Positions 8,718 to 16,448 of a DNA stretch of 37,267 nt are shown here, in pieces. The translations under genes and the position numbers were made by a program. Positions within the stretch are counted from its first letter, which is position 1. Each line of letters begins with the position of its first letter. The DNA is taken from contig JAKFUT010000294.1 in the NCBI GenBank assembly GCA_021732565.1, positions 1-37,267 on the forward strand. Direction: 5' to 3'. Origin of the DNA: Candidatus Obscuribacterales bacterium. Its GTDB lineage: Bacteria; Cyanobacteriota; Vampirovibrionia; Obscuribacterales; Obscuribacteraceae. The notes beneath the pieces are model-generated. The model was not told the origin of the DNA and ran no database searches. It worked only from the letters and a program-made list of their open reading frames with translations.

Positions 8718-11700
8718 GTGGAGTCTTTTCTTCACCAGGGAGTAGTTCCATCAATGGATGACATCAAACATAACGCTGAATTGCTGAGTTCTGCCACACA
8801 ACCGAGCTGGACTCAAGAATTTCTACGTTCGGCAGTCTATAGCGGCTTGCAGGCTCCCGCAGTGGGAGTAGCACAGCTGATCGACAAGTCAATCGGTACC
8901 GAGCTGGTACCAAAAGTTCAGTTTATGGAAGCGTCCAAAGAAAGCGAGTTCATGAGCAGCCGGTGGCATGCTCAAACGCTAGGTTCAATGGTCGGAATGG
9001 CGGCTCCTTTTTTGCTCCTTCATAAGGGCGTGGGGAAATGCGGCAACCTTATGCTGGGAAAATTGGAAAACACTGCCGCGACAGACGTTTTAACGCGCAG
9101 AGTTGTGGGGGAGTCAATCGTCACCGGTGCAGCCTTCGAGGGCTTGTTTCGTCCTGTAGCACCAGCACAAGAAGATAATTTCCTCAAGACTAGAATTAAT
9201 AATGCCCTCGTCGGTGGTGCCACCTTTGGCCTGCTAACGCGGACCACGGTGGGCATTCAATCGCTGATGCAAGCAGAAGTAGGCATCGGAGCGGCAATGA
9301 TTCGCAGCGAAATTGGCAGCACCATGATGGCCGGTGTGCCCGCCGGCATCCTCAACGCTGAACTTTCCTCGCGACTAAATCATGGACATGGCGCATCACG
9401 CCAACAAATGGCAGAAGGAGTCTACTCATTTGCTGTTTTGGGCGGAACAATGGCCGCAGGCAAACACGTCATCGGCGGAACGATGGCCGATACAGCTCTT
9501 TCCAAGCAAATGAAAGAGACCTCTCTGGCCGCACGAGAAGCTGGAGCACCAACCATTGGCGAAAGATTAGGAGCACGCATAGGTCAGATCTCAGACGTGC
9601 TGGCTAATGGATTGAGAGGGTCCGGACCCCAACTCGCCTTCGCATTCGAGGGCGCAGGTGTAACGCAGCCTGTTAGAGCGTCATTGCCAGATTCCCATAT
9701 AGTGCAAATGTCGATGTCGCGAGCAAAAGGACCGCTACGAGGCGGGATAGGCGACAACGTCATAGAGTATGCGCCTGCTCCTGAACCGCTTGTTCGACCT
9801 GAACCTGTTCGCCCTGCCGCCCCGGAGAAGGCTTCCACAGGAACGGCTAAACCGGTAGAAGCAGTGCCCGAAGCGAAACCAGTGGTTTCTCCAGAGGCAC
9901 CTCGCCCTGAAATTGTACGCCCTGTTGAAGTGGCCAAACCGGTTAGACCACCAAAAGAAGTCGCTAGAGAAGCTGTTAATCGGGTAGTCGACGTCATTCG
10001 AGAACACCAGCAACGACAAGTACTTGAAGATAATTTTACCGCAGCAGAATCACGCTTAGCCCAACTTCGCGACTCGAAACCAGCTCCCGAGAAAGTGGCC
10101 GAACATCAAAGGCAAGTTCGCGAAGCAGAAGGTCAAGTACGCCGGGCCGAACTAGAGCTACACCTCGATCAAAAATGGTTGCATCCCGATCGCCCATTGC
10201 TGGCTCTGAAAGAGGCAGTTGACGCTTCGATAAAAGCAATTGAAGCCGAATCTCCCGTTGTGAGAACCGGTCCCCTGTCTCCCCGCCAGCAACTTGCGGC
10301 GCAAACCCGTTTTGCACTGGAAGATTTGATGTCTCGGATTCCCCGCGCTACCGATGGAGTCCAGGGAGGACGTCCCTTACCTGAATTCCCCGGTCTTCGA
10401 GCACAAGATCCACTGGTACGCCTTCGCCAGGTAAGCGAACATCTCAACAAGCGCTTGATCGAATCTGGAATGGTGAAACCACCTGCGGAAGTCCCATCCA
10501 CAATAACTGGAACCGCCCCTCCCGGGCTTCGTCCCACAGCAGAAAAGGTTGCACCACCTGCTGAATCTAGACCCGCGGTTGAGCCGGTTCGCCCCGATGT
10601 AAAACCTACAGAAGCTCGCGCACCGGAAGTTGCACGTCCCGGTACTTCACCGGTCGCCCCCGCAGGCGACGCTCCCCCGTATTCTCGCACTGTACCTGGA
10701 GCGGTGGCCGCTAACGATATCGTTATAACTAACACCTATATGGAGTTCACTCATCCTTCAAGCGGACAACGAATGCGATTGCAGTTCGAACACACCACTG
10801 GTCTCAATCGAGTACCACCAGCCGAACTTCAGACAATGCTTGAACGAAATATCCAAATTCGAGAAGGTGGCGAAGCCGGTCCCTGGCAAACCGGCAGACT
10901 CGTGGGCATAAACGGCGACAATTTGACTGTCCGCGTAGGTACCAGAGATGTAGTGGTTAATCGGGCCGACGCTCAGGTACAAGGTATTCGTAATAGCCAT
11001 GTAGATGCCATCTACGAGCGATTTGTCAATCCCAGTGATCCCAGACCATTCATACCCACCGAAGATGGTGCATATGTTGGTCAAAGTCCACCTCCTGAAG
11101 CCGCGTTGAATGTAGGAACTCACACTCAGACCATCGCCGGCAGAGGCGAAGTGGCATTGCCCAGAGAAGTGTTAGCCTCAGCCACACTTGGCTCAGTGCT
11201 CTCTGGACGCACATTTATGGATTTGATGCCACAGACTCGCACAAACTATGAACTCGCCGCAGCACAAATTCCGCTGGCTGAGATTCAAGGAGCTCTGGGC
11301 AATGGTCGCCATATGCGAGAGTTATTCGCTCGTGTCGTGCGCGGAGATCAACCACCAGCGGTGCCCACCGATACATCAACTGGCCCCGGACCGGGCCCCG
11401 GGCCAAACCTCCCTGGCACCATAACGCCAACCGTTGCTCCCGAAGGTGTTGTGCAACGTTCACCTCTTAGCGAGGTAACAACCCGTGCGCTGCTTCAAAT
11501 GGCCGCTCTTGATCTTGCTGCCGGTGCCACACCGGCCACACTGCGATACGGCAGCCTCGCTGAAGCAGCAACAATGATACGTAACGCACTTGGTACTGGT
11601 GGCAATCCTCTTTCATCGGCTACTTCACGGGCAGCGATTGGGCGAGCATTGGAGATTGGCCATCTGGCACCAACTGACAATATTGCGACTTTGAGTACCC

Positions 11701-11759
11701 GTATTCAAGGACTCGGCAATGAACTGCGCTACGAGAATCTGCGCAGACCAGGAAACTAA
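8718..11759 (+). CDS. Large unassigned protein with a hydrophobic Gly-rich N-terminal module
   Basis: A 1013-residue protein I do not recognise. The start is uncertain: GTG at 8718 has AGAGG only 2 bases away; ATG at 8754 has AGGGAG 11 bases away. Residues ~60-260 are Gly/Ala-rich with weakly hydrophobic helices and contain WHAQTLGSMVGMAAPF-LLLHKGV and VGGATFGLLTRTTVG; the same module, in the same order, makes up most of the minus-strand protein at 33171-33956. Residues ~345-415 are a Pro/Glu/Val-rich linker with RPEPVRP-type repeats, ~420-480 a charged likely coiled coil, ~590-660 a second Pro-rich linker, and ~665-1013 an unassigned C-terminal region interrupted by GPGPGPGPN. No signal peptide. 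The architecture (membrane-active head, long linkers, C-terminal domains) suggests a multidomain scaffold or effector-like protein, but that is conjecture. Confidence 0.7.
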   Translation: MESFLHQGVVPSMDDIKHNAELLSSATQPSWTQEFLRSAVYSGLQAPAVGVAQLIDKSIGTELVPKVQFMEASKESEFMSSRWHAQTLGSMVGMAAPFLLLHKGVGKCGNLMLGKLENTAATDVLTRRVVGESIVTGAAFEGLFRPVAPAQEDNFLKTRINNALVGGATFGLLTRTTVGIQSLMQAEVGIGAAMIRSEIGSTMMAGVPAGILNAELSSRLNHGHGASRQQMAEGVYSFAVLGGTMAAGKHVIGGTMADTALSKQMKETSLAAREAGAPTIGERLGARIGQISDVLANGLRGSGPQLAFAFEGAGVTQPVRASLPDSHIVQMSMSRAKGPLRGGIGDNVIEYAPAPEPLVRPEPVRPAAPEKASTGTAKPVEAVPEAKPVVSPEAPRPEIVRPVEVAKPVRPPKEVAREAVNRVVDVIREHQQRQVLEDNFTAAESRLAQLRDSKPAPEKVAEHQRQVREAEGQVRRAELELHLDQKWLHPDRPLLALKEAVDASIKAIEAESPVVRTGPLSPRQQLAAQTRFALEDLMSRIPRATDGVQGGRPLPEFPGLRAQDPLVRLRQVSEHLNKRLIESGMVKPPAEVPSTITGTAPPGLRPTAEKVAPPAESRPAVEPVRPDVKPTEARAPEVARPGTSPVAPAGDAPPYSRTVPGAVAANDIVITNTYMEFTHPSSGQRMRLQFEHTTGLNRVPPAELQTMLERNIQIREGGEAGPWQTGRLVGINGDNLTVRVGTRDVVVNRADAQVQGIRNSHVDAIYERFVNPSDPRPFIPTEDGAYVGQSPPPEAALNVGTHTQTIAGRGEVALPREVLASATLGSVLSGRTFMDLMPQTRTNYELAAAQIPLAEIQGALGNGRHMRELFARVVRGDQPPAVPTDTSTGPGPGPGPNLPGTITPTVAPEGVVQRSPLSEVTTRALLQMAALDLAAGATPATLRYGSLAEAATMIRNALGTGGNPLSSATSRAAIGRALEIGHLAPTDNIATLSTRIQGLGNELRYENLRRPGN

Positions 11760-11770
11760 GCTCAACCTGA

Positions 11771-11797
11771 GAGCCACGAACATTATGTTCGTGGCTC
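11771..11797. terminator. Perfect hairpin between convergent genes
   Basis: An 11-bp perfect stem (11771-11781 with 11787-11797, loop ATTAT) lies 12 bases past the stop of the 1013-residue gene and 30 bases past that of the convergent nuclease gene. No T run follows; the plus side is purine-rich GAGAGAGAG, so on the minus strand CTCTCTCT precedes it. Probably a bidirectional terminator or mRNA-end stabiliser. Confidence 0.5.
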
Positions 11798-11827
11798 GCA
11801 AGAGAGAGAGAGGGAGGGTCTTCAGTA

Positions 11828-12643
11828 TTAGTCGAGCGACGGTTTGTGTTTATTGTGAAACTCAAAGGCAGCACGATTTATCTTGGAATTGTTGAGTTGA
11901 TTCCACCGGTTCCAATCTTGATCAACTGCCTCATCATCATTAGGATTTCCCGAGTTTCCCCGCAGAGCTTGCTCTGTCCTGCTATAGACAGTCGAATCGT
12001 TGAATCCATGTCGGTCCAACTCTTTTGCCGAGAACTCACCATCGGTAAGAAGTAATCCCCATCCTGCTTCATCGCAGTAATCAGACAACGTTTGCCAGCG
12101 TGGCGACTGCATTTCTGCACGCATCTCCGCAGGAGCCTTAATTTCACACATTACGATGCGCTCGTCTCTCAGCCAAACCAGCGCATCCGGCACATGTAAG
12201 AATGCCCGACCGTCTTGGCAATAAGCAATGCTTACGGGTCTTTCAACGTACCACAGTACCGAGTGCGCCTTCTCCAGACGACGAAAGAACTGTCGCTTCG
12301 CCAGCGATTCATACCGCACAGCTCGACCGAGCTTTGCACTAAAGAACTGCCCGACATAGCGTGCTGACGGCAGAGTCAGCGGTGTCACATTGTTGATTGA
12401 GTCTACGGTCCATCGGGTCAATCGTTTTGGCCAGATCGCAAAGTTGAACAGCCGCATCAGGGAGACATGGGCGTGATGTCCCGGATTTCGTATGAACAGT
12501 TTGTTCAAGCGAAAACGACAATTCACGGGCAAGTCGTACAGGTTGCGCACAGGAATTCGTGAACGCCGCTTAGACATTAACGATGTTCTGAATTTCCCGT
12601 ATGGTGCTTCACGATTTTGTTCGGATTTGAAAGATCGAGGCAT
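11828..12643 (-). CDS. TnsA-like PD-(D/E)XK endonuclease, orphan
   Basis: A 271-residue protein with a strong start (GGAGG-GCATTGA-ATG). Residues 108-170 match the TnsA N-terminal nuclease pattern (PF08722): conserved Glu at E112 in YESLAKRQF, then VLWYVERPVSIAY, then VPDALVWLRDERIVMCEIK with D153 and E167-x-K169. TnsA of Tn7 has the same layout (E63, D114, Q130, K132) and cuts the 5' ends of the transposon. An intact active site is therefore visible. The basic N-terminus (RSFKSEQNRE, MSKRRSRIPVRN) could contact DNA. No TnsB, TnsC, TnsD/TniQ or transposon end is recognisable nearby, so it may be a solitary domesticated nuclease, a relic, or a related defence nuclease. The family call is by eye. 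Confidence 0.65.
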   Translation of the reverse strand: MPRSFKSEQNREAPYGKFRTSLMSKRRSRIPVRNLYDLPVNCRFRLNKLFIRNPGHHAHVSLMRLFNFAIWPKRLTRWTVDSINNVTPLTLPSARYVGQFFSAKLGRAVRYESLAKRQFFRRLEKAHSVLWYVERPVSIAYCQDGRAFLHVPDALVWLRDERIVMCEIKAPAEMRAEMQSPRWQTLSDYCDEAGWGLLLTDGEFSAKELDRHGFNDSTVYSRTEQALRGNSGNPNDDEAVDQDWNRWNQLNNSKINRAAFEFHNKHKPSLD

Positions 12644-12857
12644 TCAATGCCCTCCATTTGTGAAACTAGAAGGCTGGCCACCCAGCCCGATTAGTTACAA
12701 GCGAATGATTTTAGTAAGTTCTTCGAAATCGCACATCCGTAACATCCCACAGAAACTCAAGTTGCGCAATTAGCGATAGATATGCTTAGAGCGACCGAAA
12801 GCGGGGAAAATCATTGTTGAGTTACTGTCGAACGATTGTCCGCAGAGACGATTTGCC

Positions 12858-14324
12858 ATGGCAACCCTTGAAGTTACACTGAAGTATCGCCCTCCGCTTG
12901 CTCGATTTGCATTTCGGGTGATCACCGTACTGGCCCCGTTTTGGCTTGGAATACCGTTTTTGCTGTTCATTCTTCCTCTAATAGGTCTTGGTGGTCTCCT
13001 CTCTCACCTATTTGGCAACCAGGAACTTCCCTTAGGCAGTAGCGTGTTAATGATGTGCGGGCCTGGAATAATTGTTGGATTAACTGCCTGGTTGTTTGCC
13101 AGAGACAACAAAGTTGTAATCAGTCAGCAAGGAATATGCATGCCTTCATCGCTGAACTTGCAATTGTGGGGACGACGAAATCGCCCCTGGTATGATCTAA
13201 AACGTATTAACTTCTCAACAACGGGGCTACGGTTCAGCCAATATGGACTCAAAGACGAGAACATCCTCCACAAGTCATTGGTGATGGAGTTCTCTTCTGG
13301 TGGAGCTGTACGAATCGATCTCAAGGATTTGGCACTAACGGAAGTTGAACAACTCATTCTGGCAATAGAGACTTTCGCACCTTCCGTGGAAAACCACAAC
13401 CTGTTGAGCACAGCCAAGCAGCAATTGGGAGAGACCCTGAAAATTGCTGGTATCAAGAGCTACACCAATCTTTGGGAAGATGAATTGCGCTACCGATATT
13501 CATCGACAACTTTTATTCCTCTGCCACCGGGTCAGAAGTTGCAGGATGGAGATATAAAAGTCATCCGCCAGCTTGGTTTCGGAGGACTATCGGCAATATA
13601 TCTCGTTCAGCGGTCAGGCAAAGATCTCTACGTGCTTAAAGAGAGCACAGTTCCGGCAGATGTTGAAGATGAGATGAAATCAAAAGCAATCGAGATGTTT
13701 GATCGAGAAGCTAAAATTCTGGCCCAGTTGAACCATCCAAAAATCGCTAAAGTCTACGACCACTTCGTAGAGAACAACCGTCATTATTTGCTGTTGCAGT
13801 ACATACACGGAGAAGATCTTCGGCAACACGTGAAAGAACACGGCGCCATGAATCAGGACGCTGTAATCGCAAGTGCCGTTCAAGTAGCCGAGATTTTAGA
13901 ATATTTGCATAACGGAAACCCCGCTGTTATTCATAGGGATCTAACGCCGGAGAACCTCGTGATTAATGACAATGGCAAGATAGTTTTGATCGATTTCGGC
14001 GCCGCAAACGAGTTCCTACAAACGGCAACAGGAACGTTGGTCGGTAAGCATGCATATATTGCTCCGGAACAATTTCGCGGCAAAGCCACTACGGGCAGTG
14101 ACCTCTACTCACTTGGCGGTACGATACATTTCCTGCTCACCGGGAGTGATCCCATAGCGCTGTCTTCGAGTAGCCCGCGCAAAGTGGTTCCGTCAATATC
14201 ACCTGAATTGGACGAACTCGTGATCGCGTTAACCAAAGCATCGGTTAAAGAACGAGTCGAATCCGCCAGCGAAGCGAAGCGAAGGCTTGAAGCATTGCTC
14301 CCGATCGCAAGAGGACTAACTTAG
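12858..14324 (+). CDS. Membrane-anchored Ser/Thr protein kinase (first of pair)
   Basis: A 488-residue protein with the kinase at the C-terminal end. Residues ~20-100 hold two membrane hairpin helices (VLAPFWLGIPFLLFILPLIG; CGPGIIVGLTAWLFA). Residues ~103-190 are a beta-rich PH-like module (KVVISQQGICMP, PWYDLKRINF, LVMEFSSGGAVRIDL). The Hanks-type kinase spans ~230-485: Gly loop LGFGGLSAIYLV near 239, ATP lysine K261 (VLKES), catalytic HRDLTPENL with H359 and D361, metal site D379 (DFGAA), and APEQFRG. The usual lysine two after HRD is Thr. All catalytic residues needed for activity appear present. It would face the cytoplasm and phosphorylate unknown targets. Its TAG stop shares a base with the GTG of the next kinase gene, so the two are translationally coupled and may work together. 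Confidence 0.9.
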   Translation: MATLEVTLKYRPPLARFAFRVITVLAPFWLGIPFLLFILPLIGLGGLLSHLFGNQELPLGSSVLMMCGPGIIVGLTAWLFARDNKVVISQQGICMPSSLNLQLWGRRNRPWYDLKRINFSTTGLRFSQYGLKDENILHKSLVMEFSSGGAVRIDLKDLALTEVEQLILAIETFAPSVENHNLLSTAKQQLGETLKIAGIKSYTNLWEDELRYRYSSTTFIPLPPGQKLQDGDIKVIRQLGFGGLSAIYLVQRSGKDLYVLKESTVPADVEDEMKSKAIEMFDREAKILAQLNHPKIAKVYDHFVENNRHYLLLQYIHGEDLRQHVKEHGAMNQDAVIASAVQVAEILEYLHNGNPAVIHRDLTPENLVINDNGKIVLIDFGAANEFLQTATGTLVGKHAYIAPEQFRGKATTGSDLYSLGGTIHFLLTGSDPIALSSSSPRKVVPSISPELDELVIALTKASVKERVESASEAKRRLEALLPIARGLT

Positions 14325-16141
14325 TGGAGACCAACGAAAATTCCATTCAATCTGTTCACCTGAGCACAGCGGATTCTCGAAACTCTTCTCGGCGATCTTT
14401 TCTCAACAAAAAACATGATCCGATTAAGTTATCTCCTTCTTTCTGGAAAGAGGGCCAAAGCAAATTAACCACAGTTGGCTACTTTGCGGTAGTGTCGCTA
14501 CTGTTGTATTTGTGCTTGTACGTAACCGGACTTGCAACCCCCGTCGTGAGTATCATTCTCTCGCTCGGTGTGTTCTTGCAATTTCTTGCGTTCTCTTCGT
14601 TTGGACTTTTCTTCGGCACAGTCGGATGGTTAGTTCTTTTCTATCCGTTGGCAATCGGGATAGTGGTAGCGGCATTGTACAACTGGCTAAATACCTTTAC
14701 TCAGGCAGACACGATAGAGATTCACGAAAACGGAATTTCAGTCGGTTGGGGGCGGCGGTCGATGTTTTCGGTGAACTGGAACGACATAGGCTCAGTCTTT
14801 CTGTTCTGCCCTCACCACACGATGCTGCCAAGAAAATGGCTGGTGGGATTCGGAACCCAAGGAAGCAGACCTGTAACCATAAAACTCCCCGTGTTTGGCA
14901 ACAAAGGAATGGTGTTACTGGAAACATTGAAGAACAAAGTGCCCTGGATGGCCATTGACCCCGCATTGATCGAGCTCTGGGAGCCAGCCATTGCTGACAG
15001 TCACACTGAATTGTGGCTGAAGTCGCTGAGCAACGCACCAAAGGGCTCTGAACTCATGCCTCTGTTTCCTGGAGAGAAGCTCCGCGATGGCAAGTACACT
15101 ATTATCAATCGTCTCGGTGTTGGTGGGCAAGGCACAGCTTACCTCGCTGCCATGAAGCAGGCGAACTCGCAAACAGAGGAGGTCTCGCAAGGCTATTTGA
15201 CCTTAGAAGAAAGATTTTTGCATTTAGAACAAGGTGGTGACGTTACAGGTTCTGGACCCGCGGTGACAGCCGAAGATGACATCAACAACATTCCTACTGA
15301 CGGGGTTTCCGAGTCCGAACAAGCCAAGGAACATGGCGCCGAAAACGAACTTACTAGTAACTTTGAGACACACGAAACTGGCAACGACCGTGCACACTCC
15401 ATAGCAGATCCAGAAGAACCGCCTCCCGTAAAAATCGTAACCGACACTAACTCTGTAGTAATCAAAGAAACCATTTTTCCCGTTTATGTAGATCCTCGAA
15501 TTCGCACGGAAGCAGAGGACCGGTTCAAACTTGAAGTAGAGCTGTTGAATCGGTTGCGGCACCCGCAGATTGTTTCCTTGAATGAGGCATTTATTGAAGG
15601 TCCTCGAGGCTATCTTGTGTTGGAATACATTGAAGGAGATTCGCTACGCAAAGTTGTGCGAAAAGATGGTGCGTTGCCGGAAAGCGAAGTTCTCGATCTG
15701 GCGATACAAATGGCCGACATACTGCAATATTTGCACACACTGAAGCCAGCAGTTATTCACAGAGACTTCACACCAGACAATCTGATGCTTGGTAACGAAT
15801 GCCGAGTCAAGCTCATCGACTTCAATGTAGCGCGCGAGGTTGAATCAACTCGCACAGCGACTGTTGTGGGTAAGCACGCATATTTGCCCCCGGAACAGTT
15901 CCGCGGAGATGCATGCACCCAAAGCGACATCTATGCATTTGGTGCCACCTTGTTTTTCCTTTTAGTCGGGGAAGATCCGGAACCCATCAGCCAATCCTTT
16001 CCAGCAGAAGCAAATTCGGCAGTGTCACCAGGTATGAACCAAATTGTCGCAAAGTGCACGGATACCGAGTTAACAACCCGCTATCCGTTTGCCGAAGACA
16101 TTGGAGCCGACTTGCGCGCGTTGTTGGAACTTAAGTCTTAA
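14324..16141 (+). CDS. Membrane-anchored Ser/Thr kinase with a large N-lobe insertion and DFN motif
   Basis: A 605-residue product starting at GTG 14324, overlapping the upstream kinase stop by one base (TAGTG). Residues ~45-125 contain three or so membrane helices, ~130-215 a PH-like beta module (IEIHENGISVGWG...VNWNDIGSVF), and ~255-600 the kinase. The Gly loop LGVGGQGTAYLA is at ~264 but the ATP lysine is only at K381 (VVIKETI): about 95 extra, acidic, low-complexity residues separate beta-1/2 from beta-3. HRDFTPDNLM (H479, D481) is intact; the metal motif is DFN (D499, LIDFNVAR) instead of DFG; PPEQFRGDA follows. The Asp is retained, so activity is possible. It looks like a duplicated and diverged partner of the upstream kinase; the insertion could be regulatory or a phosphorylation target. 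Confidence 0.88.
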   Translation: METNENSIQSVHLSTADSRNSSRRSFLNKKHDPIKLSPSFWKEGQSKLTTVGYFAVVSLLLYLCLYVTGLATPVVSIILSLGVFLQFLAFSSFGLFFGTVGWLVLFYPLAIGIVVAALYNWLNTFTQADTIEIHENGISVGWGRRSMFSVNWNDIGSVFLFCPHHTMLPRKWLVGFGTQGSRPVTIKLPVFGNKGMVLLETLKNKVPWMAIDPALIELWEPAIADSHTELWLKSLSNAPKGSELMPLFPGEKLRDGKYTIINRLGVGGQGTAYLAAMKQANSQTEEVSQGYLTLEERFLHLEQGGDVTGSGPAVTAEDDINNIPTDGVSESEQAKEHGAENELTSNFETHETGNDRAHSIADPEEPPPVKIVTDTNSVVIKETIFPVYVDPRIRTEAEDRFKLEVELLNRLRHPQIVSLNEAFIEGPRGYLVLEYIEGDSLRKVVRKDGALPESEVLDLAIQMADILQYLHTLKPAVIHRDFTPDNLMLGNECRVKLIDFNVAREVESTRTATVVGKHAYLPPEQFRGDACTQSDIYAFGATLFFLLVGEDPEPISQSFPAEANSAVSPGMNQIVAKCTDTELTTRYPFAEDIGADLRALLELKS

Positions 16142-16448
16142 GCTATTGACCGGCTTGGCAATACAATCACCAGAGAGATTAACTTCATGAGCGCTCTACA
16201 TTTGTCCGGGGATTCTGGAAAGCAGATTCATTGAGATACTAACTACAGACACGTGGCAGCTGCCGGTGAAGGATATGAACGCAGATGCGCCGGGCTGCGC
16301 CAGGTCTGAACAGGTTTATGGATTCGACGAAGTGGAACTTTAGTTGGCAGTTGGAACTTCTCGTTCACTGGCAATCTCGCTGAAAGTGAACGCGGGGAAG
16401 GCTGGCCTTTCCCGCGTTCAAATTGATCAGAAGATGAGGGCTACAATC
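16142..16448. other. Intergenic region between convergent genes
   Basis: Apart from the terminator-like hairpin at 16388-16419, no gene, promoter or repeat is visible in these ~300 bases. The 75-codon plus-strand frame starting at 16344 is antisense to the end of glgP and not supported. Confidence 0.5.
16388..16419. terminator. Strong hairpin between convergent genes
   Basis: A 14-bp stem with one G-T wobble (16388-16401 with 16406-16419, loop CTGG) lies 30 bases past the glgP stop on the minus strand and ~250 past the kinase stop. On the minus strand it is followed by ACTTTC, a weak T tract. Most likely the glgP terminator. Confidence 0.55.

Noticed and set aside
9584..10735. Long minus-strand frames inside the 1013-residue gene
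   Set aside because: Ser/Gly/Arg-rich shadows of the Pro-rich coding strand.
11828..12643. Tn7-like or CRISPR-associated transposon
   Set aside because: Only the TnsA-like gene is present; no TnsB, TnsC, TniQ, end repeats or Cas genes in the window.
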